Of a stretch of 64,000 nt of DNA, positions 34,301-48,315 are shown piece after piece; positions within the stretch are counted from its first letter, which is position 1; each line of letters opens with the position of its first letter. Origin of the DNA: Larus michahellis (Eukaryota; Chordata; Aves; Charadriiformes; Laridae); NCBI RefSeq assembly GCF_964199755.1, contig NC_133900.1, forward strand, positions 81,438,666-81,502,665, in the 5' to 3' direction. The notes under the pieces were generated by a model, which worked only from the letters and a program-made list of their open reading frames with translations, did no database searches and had not been told where the DNA came from. The translations under genes and the position numbers were made by a program.

Positions 34301-37300
34301 ACAGAACGTGCAGATAAAACACCAGGAAAAAAAAAGTGTTCCTAGGCAGTCAAAGATGCTGTAAAGTTGATGGTGGCAGCCTCCTCTCTGGAGTCGGAGA
34401 CTATCACTTTTATCACTCCCAGCATACAGCACGTCCCTGTGGTTCCCTAAGCCAGCGGTGACGATGGCAGATGCAGATGTTTGGAGCTCAGCATTGACAG
34501 CTAACGCTAGCTATGGGGGTTTGTTCAGATCCCTTTCAGGTACTTAAAAAAGCAGAAACAGACTCAAACTCAAATTGGGCTTTGCTGCCTGGTGGACAGG
34601 AGCAATGACACCGCTCTGGCTCCCACTGTTGCTATTTTAAATACAGATTTCCTGGTTTTCTCAAGACTTTTCTCTTTACAGCAACCTGGCCACATCATGT
34701 GGATACGTAACCTACCCCACTGCATTCAGAAGTCTCCTTATGGTCTCCCTTCCTCCATTAAATAAGAAGAGGGGAAAAAGCCAGTAGTTTAAGAGACTCT
34801 AGCATATAAAATCTTGCATGACAGCAGTGGTGTTATTTAAGATTATGTAGTGGTTTAATAATTCAAAAGCAGAAACTGTCTGGACACTGAATCATCAGAC
34901 ATGTACATTTTCTGCATCTCAAGAGAGTCTACTATGCCATCCACCGAGCTTCCAGACAGAAGATTATGTCTTGTTTGCTGCTCACAAAGAACACTGACCT
35001 AGAGTGAACTCAGTTAATCTATGACACTTATTTAAGCGCTACATATACATTTCACATATTTAAAGAGCGAACAGTTATGAAGGTGAATGTCAGAGGAATT
35101 CACCAGCTTTCAGAAAACTGTTCGCTTGGAAAGCAACCTAGTCCAATACACACAAGTATTTTCTACACTGAAATTCCAAACACCTTAAATTGATTCCAAT
35201 AAGTACATGGACAAAACTGATGAAGAAAAAAAAAAAGAAAAAAAATCATTACTAAATCCAGCATAGACTAAGGCTTGATGTTTTCTTCAGCCAGGTTCAG
35301 ACAGATAAGAGAGTCTGGCTGCCAACCACAGGAACAGAGGTTACATTCTTAACTCATACCGGATTTCAAAGATTTACGTGTAATGGACGGGATTTAAAGC
35401 ATGGTCAATAAATTATAAAGTAGGGCTGTACAAACACCTCATTGTTTAATTCTAAGTTAGAATAATGGGAGCATGTGCAGCAGGAGCCCTCTTTTTTAAA
35501 AAAAAACAACATGACAAATAACAAAACCCACAAATAAGATGTGCATTATCATTACAAACTTTTTCAATAAAATAAATTCATGAAAAATACATCTGAAGTA
35601 GTATTTAAATGGTGTTAAATCTGCTAAAATGATTTTCTCCTGAGCTGATGCTAAGGCTTAACAAGGGATAAAAGAAATACTCTGATTGGCTCATGAAATA
35701 CTAGTTAAGGATGTGGAGTGGTTGCTATGTGATGTTATAAATAATTAGCATACCTTATTTCAGATAGAGCCATGGCCCAGATTTATGCCTGCACAATGGC
35801 TCAGCAAACTAGAGGGCTAGACTGCAAGTGTAAGATCCTGCGCTGAGGAAAGAGGTTTATTATTCTTAGGCAGTTTGAGAATAGCATCTAGGGTCTTAGG
35901 AAATTTATACACTCCGTGAAACGCAGTGAGGCATCTGTTCATTAAAACACAAACAACACAGGCAGACAAGTGCTGCTACAGGGTGAGACACAGAGAGGTT
36001 ATGTGACCATGACAGATACATCGACACTGGTAATGCTCTCCTCTCTCTCAGAGCATCAGCACCTAATTAGGAAAAATAAACTATCAGAAAATGGGAGGAA
36101 ATCAGATATTGGAAAACAGCCACAGTGAACACAAGGGCTCAAAAAGCTGCGGCTGATTTATGAGAGAGTTTAGGTAGACAAGGGAAAAATATCACTCAGC
36201 ACAAGAAGAGGTTCTATTTATTGGCAAGGATAAAATTTTTGGATAATCCTCATAGAGTAAGAGAACATGTATGTTTGCTATGTTAAACGTGTCATGGCTG
36301 GGAGAGAAAAGCATTTCTCTAGAGAGGGGGAAAAAATGGACAACAAAGGGGGGATTTCTATTTTTTTTTTTCAAATAATTTTCTTTATGTTGTGGGAAGT
36401 GAGGTAGGAAAAACAAGGCTCTCCTTTTTTTTAATCTCAGACTTGAGAAACGCACATGTTCATGGCTACTGGAAAAAAAAGAGGCAGCAAGAGACTGTGT
36501 GCTAACTTGCCTCAGGCTTCTTTCTGAGCAGAGTCTAGGAAATAATCCAGCCTGTTGAATTATTTTTCATGTATGGTTCTGTCTAGCAAGAATAGCACAG
36601 TACATCAAGTCAACTGATAATCATGCTCCCAGGAAACCCAAGGGATGCCACCAATAAATTATCATTTCCAGCGTGCAATAATGTTTATATAGAAATATTC
36701 ATAGAATCATTCAAAAAATACTTGCAATCTATGGAACTCTTCTAGTACAGATCTACATGGAAAACACGACTTGGAAAAAAAGAAATCATCAAAATGAATT
36801 AAACTGGAATTATAATTGTAAACTTTGCCTTCTTTGCATTCTAACCCTTACAACTTTATTTTCAAAAATCATCCAAGCATACTGAAAAAACCCCACTCTG
36901 ATAAACAAAACCACAAAATGGGACAGAAGGCCAGTATTTACAAAATATACTTGCAGTAATTTTTTCCAAAGTGCAATTATTAAATGTCAGACAGAACTGT
37001 TTATTTCAGAGATAGTTCTCGATCCCGAATCGTATTTTAAAATCCCAGAACTTAGTACCAGTTACACCAAAACCATTTAACATTCAAGGCTTTAAGTAAC
37101 TCTTGCTCTGAAAGGTAGGCAAAAGAATTCAAGACATCAAAACATGGCTGTGGTTAGGCTGCTCAGATGAGGCAGATGCATCAGGACTTTTCTTACTGAA
37201 GCGTTTTAAATTAGCTGATTTTTACAGCTGTAAAAGAGGTACAACAGAATAATTTCTCAACCAGTTTAGAGAACTGTAAACTGAGGCACAGAATGGTTAA

Positions 37301-38555
37301 ACCTCAATCAAAGCACAAGTGAAAAAGTTATGCTCTCTTGAGCAGTAAATCTCTACCCTGCACTTTTACACCACACTTTTAGATGTCTCTACAAGATGTG
37401 TTTTGCATGATTCACCAACTCCAGAAACAGACTGTCAGTAGGGAAGCAGCATATTCATCAGTACATTCTTAACACAGGTTTCCTTTTTTTCATGTTACAG
37501 TATCTTTAATCCAAGCTATTCTCATTTCACCATTTGATAAATATTATCAAATGCTGACAAGAATATCTTCTGAACACCAGCATTTAAGAACACAGCAAGT
37601 GGCTCCCCAAACCTTCAGTCATGGAGAGAGTTGTTGCCTTAAAAAAAAAAACAACCAAAAAAAAAAACCAAACCCAAAGAAAAAAAAAAATCAAACAAAA
37701 AACACATTTAAAGATTTTCAACTGTGTCCAAGAAGGCTCTGAAAACCAGTCTGACAAATTCCTTTCAGTTTAAATATAACCTCCCCCTGAAGCAGGCACA
37801 TCACCGTCATTGGACATTACTTGCATCTGGCCACACCAGTTTTGAGAGCCTGTCCTAGGTGGAGGAAGACATGCAGTCTGTGGAAAACCTGCTCTTTAAG
37901 AGAAAATGCTCTACACAGAGACCTCCATGAGGTTATCTCTAGGGAGACTGGACAATGACACTTGAATTGGCTGAACGATGTCAACAGAGCTCTTACGAGC
38001 TAGTTTACAACTGGCTTGAAAGCCACAAGGTGGAATAAGTCTGCTCTGGCTATGACACATGCTTCTTTCTCCATAACCACTAAAGAAGTCCTAAGCTCTT
38101 TTGACTATGATAATAAATAAAGTTATTTTGTGAGAAAAATCACAAACAAGCTTATTCTGACACCAGTCTGAAAAAAGGAAACATGCAATGCAGTTTGCTG
38201 TTTAGTACCTCAATAATTTTTAATATTTACCCAAATTCAGGAACTAACCCTGAAAAATGCATCTCACGTGAACAGCCTTGCCAAAGAGAACTCGTTTCTC
38301 TGTATGTTTAAGAATAAAGAAAAAGTTATAAGCCTAGAACCCTAAAGCCCCCTTTTACTTTTGGGTAACATCTCAGGATTAATCAATAATCCCATCCAGA
38401 AGAGTGAAGAAAAACAGACTACCAAACACTGAAACTCCCTCTTTTCAAGTAAACCAAAAAGATAAGCGACCATTTGGGTAGGGATTAGAGGTTCTTTAAC
38501 TGCCCTTTTGCAGACATGAGCTCATCTGAGCAATGATTTATTCATGTCCAGTTAC
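31349..38555 (-). other. STOX2: STOX2 intron 2 (about 7.2 kb)
   Basis: The donor GTAACT starts at 38555 and the acceptor TTTCTAG ends at 31349; phase 1. It holds an old CR1 fragment at about 32561-32720. The remainder is AT-rich unique sequence with A-runs near 35227-35245 and 37639-37690. No alternative exon could be supported. Confidence 0.93.
32561..32720 (-). mobile_element. Old, diverged CR1 LINE tail in STOX2 intron 2
   Basis: The + strand reads AATCACAGAGTAACTCAGGT, then TGGAAGTGACTTCATGAAGT and GGTCAACAACAAGG. It continues through GGTCAGGGTCTTGTCAAGTC to AACAGAAACTCCATGG. This is the CR1 3' pattern with many substitutions, so it is older than the other copies. Confidence 0.8.
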
Positions 38556-38708
38556 CTGGGAAGCAGGTTGTTAGGTGCTCCATTAGTGCTTCTTGTGTGA
38601 CTTGTTTTCGTGCAGAGTTCATTGCTGAGATGGCCAGGCAAAGGATTTCCCCCAGTGGAATAAACTGTGACTGACTGATGGGAGACATGCTGATGGGTGA
38701 TACATCAC
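38556..38708 (-). CDS. STOX2: STOX2 coding exon 2 (first half of the winged-helix storkhead box)
   Basis: The acceptor TTTTTACAG ends at 38709 and the donor CAG|GTAACT starts at 38555. The exon is 153 bp with phase 1 at both ends. It encodes [16 protein letters not shown] and then [32 protein letters not shown] and CFP. This is the start of the Stork_head winged-helix domain, which is completed by the first ~34 codons of the next exon. The Gly codons at both borders are split. An open frame upstream of the acceptor is intronic. The exon that precedes it (start Met and a basic N-terminus of about 55 residues in the human protein, by memory) was searched for on the - strand up to 64000 and not found. 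Confidence 0.96.
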
Positions 38709-41700
38709 CTGTAAAAAGACAACAGATGTGCAATGAAGCGTTTTGTTTAAAAATCTGCTCGTAGAACAATGATGTAGAGATACAGTCGGAGAAGATGTGC
38801 ACAGCTCTGCAGTCTTTGTACTGAGCTGGGGCTAAAACTCTTACAATGGAGAACCCTCCAATGGCTTATTTCAAAACTTAGACACAGTGAACTTTGCAAA
38901 ATGGGAGATACACACTATGCAGACAGAGCTTCTCAAAGGATGCAGCAGACAGATTCAGAGAAATGCCTACAAATTAGCACTTATGGCTGCAAAACCTCAC
39001 GCTTCAGTATCTTACCAGGTAACCGCACGAACAAAATAGCTGCATTTATTTCTCTGGACATAAAAGGGGAGATTTCACTCCCCTTTCAAAGACTAGCAGT
39101 ATGGATCACCCACCATTTCCACTTGATAGAATATTTTTTTCTTAATAGTAACAAAGATCAGCAAAAGAAAATATGTTGCTAAATTAATGAATAACATTTT
39201 TGCTCAGCTGATAAAGAGCAACATTCTCTTTAGAGGCCTTAAGATTGATGCCCTGAATAAATCTCTCCTGGATCTACATGTCAAATGTCTTTGTATGGAC
39301 TATGTACTTTTTAGAACAGAAGTTTTAATAGTTCCAGGACAGCCTGAAAATTAACTTTATTGTAACTTTTCTCATGTTGTCTATAAAAATAATGCATTAA
39401 CCTATACTTAAAAAATCATTGAAAGATCTTCAAAAGGAAAGGTACAGGAGAAATTACAATTCGAGAATGCTAAAATGACTGCACAAATACACATATAAAT
39501 GTGCATTGTAACATACTTTACATAAAGGCAGAAATGCTTTCAGATTCTGCTCTGTGCCTCCTCTTGAAGTGGTGACAGTTCTCCAACGATCTCAAATACA
39601 GGGAAGCAGCAGGCTAAAAGATTTCCTTTGCCAGTGGTAAAGGAATAATAAAGAGTAAAAGACAGAAAAAGGGGTGATCAACTACGATTTCTGGCCACAG
39701 GTCAGTCAATAGCGAGGGATTAAGTTTTACCTAAATGGCTTTGAAATCTCAGGAAAATCACCCTATTTCTGCTGTCATGGAGCAATACATTGTGACCAAA
39801 TCAGGAATCAAATTACTGGAAATGAATTCAAATTCCAACTTTCCTCCACAATTTAGAGGATCTCATATTTGCCCTGTTAATTCTATATTCCTATTACGTC
39901 TACTAAACAGGAACAGCAGTTTTTAAAACTGATTATCAAAATGCATTTAATCTTGCATTATACACAGTACTTCGGGGGAAAAAAAAAAAGTAATTGGTGG
40001 GAGTCGCAAATTGCATAACTGCTTCAGTGAGACTTATGAGCAATATTTTTCAATACGCCAGCTGTACAATCTGTTGTACAACAGTGATACACATTACCCA
40101 AGACACAACAATGATTTAAAATACACATTTGTGCTATGCTGTCTCCCGATTGCTGCTGCTTAATCACGCCTGACCAGATCAACGCCGCAATCCAAACACG
40201 GCAGCACTCCTCCAGCTTCAACACAGTGCACCCCGAGATCCTCCTCATTCTTATCCAACCACTGAATGATGACTTTAAAATATAACCTTTTCTGGACATT
40301 TTTTTATTCATATACACCTGAGAAGTTCCTGCCACACGTGCTTTGCAGACAATGGCAATCAAGAAGATCGTAGGCAGCTTACAGGGAAATGTGAAAGAGA
40401 CACTTTCACATGACTTGGGAGCAAACACTATTTGTCCCCTCATCATTTGAGAACGGGTAAAGAACATCACATTTATTATATTACTATTTAATAACAATTA
40501 TGCCCGCTGTCAGCTTAAACTTGTTCATAGATGAATCTTTATAATCAGCCAGAGACGTAAGTTCACCAACTTTTATCAACAGTCACTGTGCACTTTGTGT
40601 AAGGGATCAGTTTCTTTAACGATTAGTTTCATGTCTAAAGAGCATCAGAATTGTGACAAGAATTATAGAGATTTAGCTAAGCAATTTAAGAAATTACTGT
40701 CCTTCACACAGAGATTATCTGTATCATGGGTGTCCTTGTGAGCACCACTAGGTTCAGTTCAGTGCAATGTCAAACAGACTGGCATGTGTTGCCCTCAGCT
40801 GAAGTTTAATCAGGTTCACTGGGCACTGAAATGGGCTCCCTGGGTAGCTTTAAGAGCATCCAGGTGAAGGGCAGTAACTCCCTGAATTGTTTTATCTGGA
40901 TCATCACAGTCCTGGAAATTTCTTAAACCAAAGCACCGTGGCAAGAGTATCCCTGTGGCTACTCCCAGCCACGCACTCACACTGCCACCTACGCAGGCGC
41001 CAGGATGGGAGAGCACGAGGAAGACTTCTTTCTTCCCCTTGCACCCACAGTGATCCACTCACAGCTAATCAGAACGGTATTTAGGATGTAAGGAATGGGC
41101 CTTAAAACCATACTCAGCTCCCTGAAGCTGGAAAGGGACTCGAGGAGGGTTATACATGAAGCCTAGCAAGTGCTGCTAATTTATGTAGGTTTGCTCTGCA
41201 GCCTCCCAGCTGCTCCCAAAGGGATGCTCGGACAAGAACTCAAACCAGTTACTCCGCTCACCCCTCGGAGCAGCCCATCCCACTCCCCTGACCGCCAAGA
41301 GCCCACAGAGATCCACATCTGGCATCACTCCCAGTCCGGACTTGTTAATGTAAAACTGGCTAAGTACAAGTTACGGAATAACAGAGTTTACCTGGATTTT
41401 AGTAACCTTGCACTTTCACACAATCTTTCCTTTCAAAGTAGGCCTCCAGCATGGAATCGCTTTTCTAGGTTAGCGTGCACAAAACATTCCGTCTGCACAT
41501 TTGACCAGTGCCAGTTGGGCTCTTGCCACCAGGAACAAGCCAAGAGTTTCCACAGAAATACAAACTATACCTCACATAACTCACCAATATAAACCATACA
41601 TTCACTATTAGTTTCTTAACGTTAACACAATCTCTAGCAAAGCATGCTATAAGTTAGTATGCCAGGGTAACATACATCCTGCTTGCAAATATTTGGGAGC

Positions 41701-44700
41701 TTAACAACCATTTAATTAACTACAAAGACGACAATTGTCCATAAAATCACAATTTAAATGGCTTTAAATGCAATAGAAATGGCCAACAGATATTGGTTTA
41801 TGTGAGAGCCGTTCTGTTTTGTAAAAGACTATTGCCGGTTAAGCCTTATTCTCTTCCACCGAGTGCTTTTCAACCTTCTTCATTACGACAAGGGAACTCT
41901 TGTTTCACCTCTGTTGTGCCAGAATTACCTCCAGAGCTTGTTGTCCATAACCGTCTGCTGGAGATAATTACCGGCTCTTGGTTTAAAAAAAAACCAGCAC
42001 ATATCTGTAAAACCTTCGGTAGACCTAGTGACAGAAAGCCAAACCCCCTCAGCACAGGGAGGTTCTAATTTGCAAAGCTTTATCTTAACTCTCCTGTGGC
42101 TCCGGGAAATTACAAGCACTTTGTGGTTATAGCTAAGTGAACAAACCTCTTTGATGCGCAACAACAGAAAGTATCTTGCATTTATGATTTAATATATTAA
42201 CATCAATTACGTGCAGAAATACTGTTTAGCCTGTTGCACAGAAGGTTTACTCCAACTTCTTTAGGAAAGATCTGTTTGAAAAAAATATCAAATATGCTTT
42301 TCCTAATTTTTTTTTTGGAAGACCACATCACTTACATAAAACATTCAGCATATGGCTCCTGTTAGCTCTGACTGATGCTTGTCTCAAGCAGCTTTCTTTT
42401 GAAATCAAATTACTATCCTTGACTCTCATATGTTTATGTTTCTAATTAAATGAAAACTGGAGCTCAGAAAGCAGTTTTCACCAGCTGACTGCATGTTTAT
42501 ATAGTTTTAGCTGTGTTTCTGCAATGTCTTTCCAAACTTTTCTCTAAAGAACTAAAAAAAAAAAGTTTTCTAGACTTTTTAAGTGGCACTTAATTTTCAA
42601 AAATGTGTAAATACATAACGAGCAATGAATAGGATTTGTCCTCATTTATGCCTTGGGGATTTATAGCGCTACCCTGTGGGAAAAAAATAATTATTGTTAC
42701 TTAGAACAAAAGATTATGTAGCACATAAAATAAACCCTTAGCTCTTACATAGCAGATTTCTTCGGTGGATTTCAAAACATTCTGTAGAACTGAGTAACCC
42801 ATAATTATCCTTAACATACAGATGAGAAAGAGATGGTCTGTAACAGAGCTGGGAATGAAAATTCACACATCCTGAACCCACGCCAGCCAGACCCTTTCCT
42901 GTGCCAGTTTATCTAGTGCCCTCTGTTCTCTGAAAGTCCGGGTACCACCGTCTTGGGAGAAAATGAGGTAAAATATATTCTGCACCATGTTTCAGCAATT
43001 AAACGATCAACTACATACCGATGACAGAATTTTTATTAGTGATTCTGCTGCTGGAAAGAAGTGACCTGGAAGTCAAACTCCCCATCTCATGAAGTTTGCA
43101 TGAAGACTGTTTGAAAAATCTCCTCTTGACTTATAAATGGAAGCAATTCGGTACAGCCATTGTGAAGGAAAATTAAGGAAATTACAGTGCAAAGCCACAC
43201 TTTATTAGAATTTATACACACTTTTTCCCTGCAATGGGGAAGTGACCATCTGATTACACTCTGCATCCTGTGAAAAACAGGAAGACAAAGCCCAGTTTCT
43301 CTTCTTCATCCAGCCTCTCAAAACCTTTTTATTCTTTTGTTTCCTGTGGATCAAGAAAAACTTAAAAAATCATTTTTAACCTGGTTCCCACAGGAAGCGA
43401 GACCTGCACAATCACAGTCTGTGTGCGTGCATGTGCCAGAGAGGTCAAGCCTCACTAGACAACAGAGTTTTTGCTATGCATGCTCCATCTGCACAGAGCT
43501 TCAGGCACAGCCATCTCCCGCTACACAGGGGAGAATCCAGTCAAAAACCACTTGTCAAGGGAAATCTGACGTCACTACTTTTGCTGCTTACAGAACTACT
43601 TTATTAATCAGAAAACATCAAACTAGAGTACAGTAACTTCATGGCATCTCAGGATTATCGTGGTGGTCGCAACAGCAATCCCCTACAAAAAATTTCTTGC
43701 CAACAGCCTGTTCTGGTCAACACTCACCTATGATTTCACTCTGGGAAGAACTACAGAAAGGCCCTTTATAAACAAAAGGTAGCTAACAAAACCAAAACTA
43801 CCGTTAATGGGCAAAAAGAGGGCTCTTCAGCCTAGAATATTATCACTTTTTTCAAGAATACCGTAAGTGAAAAAAGCCTCTTCTAGAAAAAGCACATTTT
43901 CAGATTTACTTAAAGAAGGGACAGATGCTGAAGAGGTTACACATCCGGCCTGGGTTGCACGTTACCCCTTTTTCCCCCAAACCCCAATGTGACTGAATCA
44001 CTCTAATTATAGAATACTTACACAGATGTAGCAAACAAAAGCTTTCTTATGTGAACTCGCAACAATGATATGTAATTGCCATTTCAAGCCAGACACCATT
44101 TCCATCTGATTAAACAACAGGAGGGAATAGGGAGAATATGCAGATTTCTGTCATATTATCCGGATTACGCTGAAATACCTTGGATCTGCACTAGCACACT
44201 AACACAGAAAAGAACACATTTTACTGGCAAAATCTGAAATAAAGAAAATTAGAAGGGGTGTTGCTTGCACTGTTCTCAGCCATAGCTAAATCCTCCTTTT
44301 AAACCACATTTCCCAGAGTATTTTATGAACAAAGCTGCAGGTTGTGTTTACTAGACAGTTACACACATCAGAGGACTGATAACAATAAGAAAAAAATGCA
44401 TTAAAGATTCGTCCATTTATTGTTATTTAAGAGCAGCTTAAACAAAGGCTCGACAAACGCAGTAACACACATTTGCTAACCAGCAAGCTCCTTCTGCACC
44501 TCCGAAATCATGCACGCCAAAACATACCTTCCCTTGCAGACACAGGTCACAAACACTTCAAGAACGTGACCTGGCAATGTGACCGCTCCAATTCTAACCA
44601 GCCTGAAGAAAAGACAGCAGCCTCAATAATGACCAACCATATGACAAACGTTTGGCTCTGAACAAAGTTCTAGTCCCTCGCCAGTTATTAACTTCAACAT

Positions 44701-47700
44701 GTAAATTGACCTTTTTAATCGTTCAGACCCAGCTAAAAGCACTGTCTCCAGGTTCAGCAAGTGCCACTAACTTTCAGAAACAGGTGCTAAATTGCCCACA
44801 GCCAGCGAACTTGTCTTACATGCATTAATCCTGTGCATCTCCTGCGATTTAAATTCCCTTTTCTTTGTTCATGTCCTGTGGCCAGCTGCCTCATCATCCA
44901 AAGTGATATCCCAGCACATGTTACAACTATGATCATAAAAAGTTTCTGCTGGAGCACGGAACTTTCCCAGAGGATTCAGTCGAGGAGGTTTTGATGGCGT
45001 TGCTTATCCTGGGAAGGAGGGTGTGACTGTGGTTTTTTTAATATATTGTGTGCTTTAGAATGTGTTTCCTCAAACAATAGTTTTCAAATGCATCTTTTAA
45101 TAAAAATCTGTGTCTATATTCCTGGCACACAATATGTTAAAAAACGGGGACTTACCTGAACCCCTATGGTCTGGTTCCATGCTCCAGTACAGCATCCAGA
45201 GTAGCTGTGATGTAACAACAATGTGCATATTGGGGCTTTATATCACTGTGGAAGCTGGCTGGCTGCAGCATAGGTCAGTGCCACAGGAGCTGAAAGAAGA
45301 AAAAAAAAGCATGCTTTTAGGCAGTAATATGCTGAACACCCACCTCTTAAAGCAGTAAACAGGGGCTTCCAGAAAATACAAAATAATGCAGTATCTATGC
45401 AGGTCCACTGAAAGGAATGCTATTTCACACAATTCTCACATAAGTACAAGAAATAAATGGTTAAGAAATGACAGGCGAGGTGGAGGCAGAGAACCTGAAA
45501 GGGACTACAAATATAACTCCCACACGGTGTTTTGAAAACATCTCTCTCCTTTTGCCCTATTTCCACGGAACGGCTGGAATCACATTCTGACACCACCCCC
45601 TGTTCCGAAGGCACTCACAGTCTTCGCAAAGCACCTCTCCACTGCAGTGCCTCAGGATTCTGCAGTGTCACTCCTCTTCTCCCTGGCTCTCTGCAAAGTG
45701 AAGTCATAGGAATGGATCAGCCAACCTGACTTCTCACTACCCTGCCCAGAATCCTTTGTGAACTGAAATGAGTCATCGCTCTGAAAAAAAAAAAAAAAAA
45801 AAATCCACGGCGCAACGTTCCAGGTTTCTCCCTACGTCTGAGCTGGCTTCTTTGTCTTTTGAAACGAAGTGCCTCTGCTTCTGGAACAGTGCCCAGCTGC
45901 ATTGTACAGGATAACAAGCCAGCCTCCTCATTAAGTGGACAAGAAAGCTATTTACATGCATTAGCAAAGACAAGTTAAAGCTTTAACCCTCTAGTCAAGA
46001 CAAAAATTTAGCCCTTAAGTATCTGCCTGATGTAATACACAACCCCCCAATACACAAACCCAACCCACAAACGCACAGACATACGTGCGTGCACACACTC
46101 AGAGCAATATTTTCTTAAATTATTCACTATTTAGCATGACACTTACCAGTTTTTACTCTATTGTTTAAAAAGAAAGCTTTACTCTCCTTTGTCAGTCCTG
46201 AAGAATGCTGCAGACCAGCACGTAACAAACAGCTCTGCTGTACACTGCATCAAAGTTGTGCTGCCGCAAACTGTTTATCAAAAAATTAGAAGCAGTGGAC
46301 AAGTTCTTGCAAGCTCATTTTTCATCATCCCAGTCACCATTTGGGCTCAAAACAAAGTGAGCCCTGAAACCATGCCAGACAGAAAATGTCAAACTGCTCC
46401 AAGTGCCGAGAGCCAGCGGAGCTGCTTCGGCTTCTGCTGCTGCTGACAAAGAAGGTAATGCTCGGAAGGAGGTCACTGTGTCAGGATCTCACTCCCAGTG
46501 CTAGGTTTTCCTTTGCTTGGTGAGAAAACGCTATGCTAAAGCCTCAGGAAAACACAGAAGAAGGGATAGGAATAGTGCGTGACAAGAGACAGATGCTGAT
46601 GTTTTGGAGAAACGTTTTTAGCTGTTTGGGGATTCTCTTTTAAGAGAAGGAAACATTTAAAATTGCCTTTGCTGCAAAAGAACTATTTCTAGTCGTGATC
46701 TAGTCATCAAAATTAGAAGATCAATACGCAGAAATGAAGGGGCAAACAAAAAAAGAAGCGCTTCCATGAGGCACTTCTTTAAACGTTCCTGTATCTTAAG
46801 CAAACTGAAACAGTTTGAAGCATAGTAGGCACATAATCCATAAAATCCTGGAACACAGCACTTCAGGGCTCACTGTGCTGGAACAGGCAGTTCTCTTAGG
46901 TTCTCCCCTAAATGAACACACCAGGTGTTTAGGACTGAATTAAATACCAAGGTCACCACCTCCTTACGCTGCAAGCCCTAGCCTTTCAACTACCCTGGCA
47001 GTGAAAGAGTCAAAGCCAGCCTAAAATAGTTCTATGTGTTTCAAGAGTACAAATAAATAGCCGAGTTACACAACTAACAAAACCACTTTTGTTGACGGGT
47101 CTACGGTGACTTATTATGCAGCAAAGCCATAATATAAAGAGGCTAATTTAAAAGTATAAGGTAAGCTGGGTGCTTTGCTACACCTGCAGTTACACAGTAG
47201 CCAAGATCTCAACATTAAAAGCTGGGCTTTTGCTACACACACAGTCATCAATTTCTGAGTTCCCTGAAAGGCCTCATTCCAGGAAATCTTCCTTCAACTT
47301 TACAGGAGTTTTGCTTTCCCTGGGGCTGCAGCATCAGCCGCAAAGCCTCTAATGAATCCAACTTGGCATTCACAGTGTTTGGGTCCCCCAGGATCATCCT
47401 GCGGAAATTCTGGTTGTTTGTCTGCTAAGCCCACACCCACTTTACAGCAACGAAACTCACTCCAAGAAGAAAAATTTCTGTGGGCTTAAAAGTGAATTAC
47501 AACAGGCACCTACCAAAAAAAAAGACCCAACCTGAGAGCTGCAATCTGCTTTTCCTAGAGTCGCCTAGAATGTGCCGAGCGTGCACATGTGCCGTGGGTG
47601 CACACACATCTCGTGTGCACAGACACCTAGGCATGCCTTACCTCAAATTCATCAGCTCACGGCACCATTACACAGCCCTTTAATCAAGAACAGCAAGAAG

Positions 47701-48299
47701 TGCCTGATACCTCAAGCATGGCACAGAGCAAAAGTGAAAGGAGAGACCAGCAGCGGGGAAAATGTAAATGGGAATGTTTAGAAGAGATGAAGTTGATGGA
47801 TAAACCAGCGCTGCCACCATCAGTGATGCTACTGCAGCGTGACCTCAAGGGAGGAAGGCCTGGCCAAAACATTACATGCACTTCCCACTCAAGGCAGCTC
47901 CTCTGCTCCTTCATCCCACATCTCACCCCCAGCACGTGACAGAAGTTGGTACTGAAACAAAAGCTGCCTTATTGACAGTGTATGGCACGAATACACCACG
48001 TACTTCTCTCTGTAAACTCCATGCATGCACGTGCATCCGAATAGACCGGTACAGAATACAGCATGGCCTGAGATCGATCTCCACCATACACTGAGAAAGC
48101 AGATAATGTAGAGAGCCCATTTTCCTCCTTTGCACACGCATTGTGTTGGAGTTGAACAGACTCCTTTGTGAAACTCCACATTAGCTTGCATACATCCTCG
48201 AGCCCTCCCGAGCCAGGGCCTGGGATTCCCTTCCTTTGCCACAGCCCCTTCACCATCACCAGAGGGAAACTCGAGAGGAGAAAAGGAATGTGCTCAAAC

Positions 48300-48315
48300 G
48301 GGGGGGGGGGGGGGG
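48300..48315. repeat. 16-base G-run
   Basis: An uninterrupted run of 16 G on the + strand inside STOX2 intron 1. It can form a G-quadruplex and its length is likely polymorphic. Confidence 0.9.

Noticed and set aside
36700..36720. CATAGAATCATTC, resembling a CR1 tail
   Set aside because: No CR1 sequence follows on either side; chance match.
38709..38802. Open frame upstream of STOX2 exon 2 with a Met
   Set aside because: It precedes a TTTTTACAG acceptor and does not resemble the STOX2 N-terminus.
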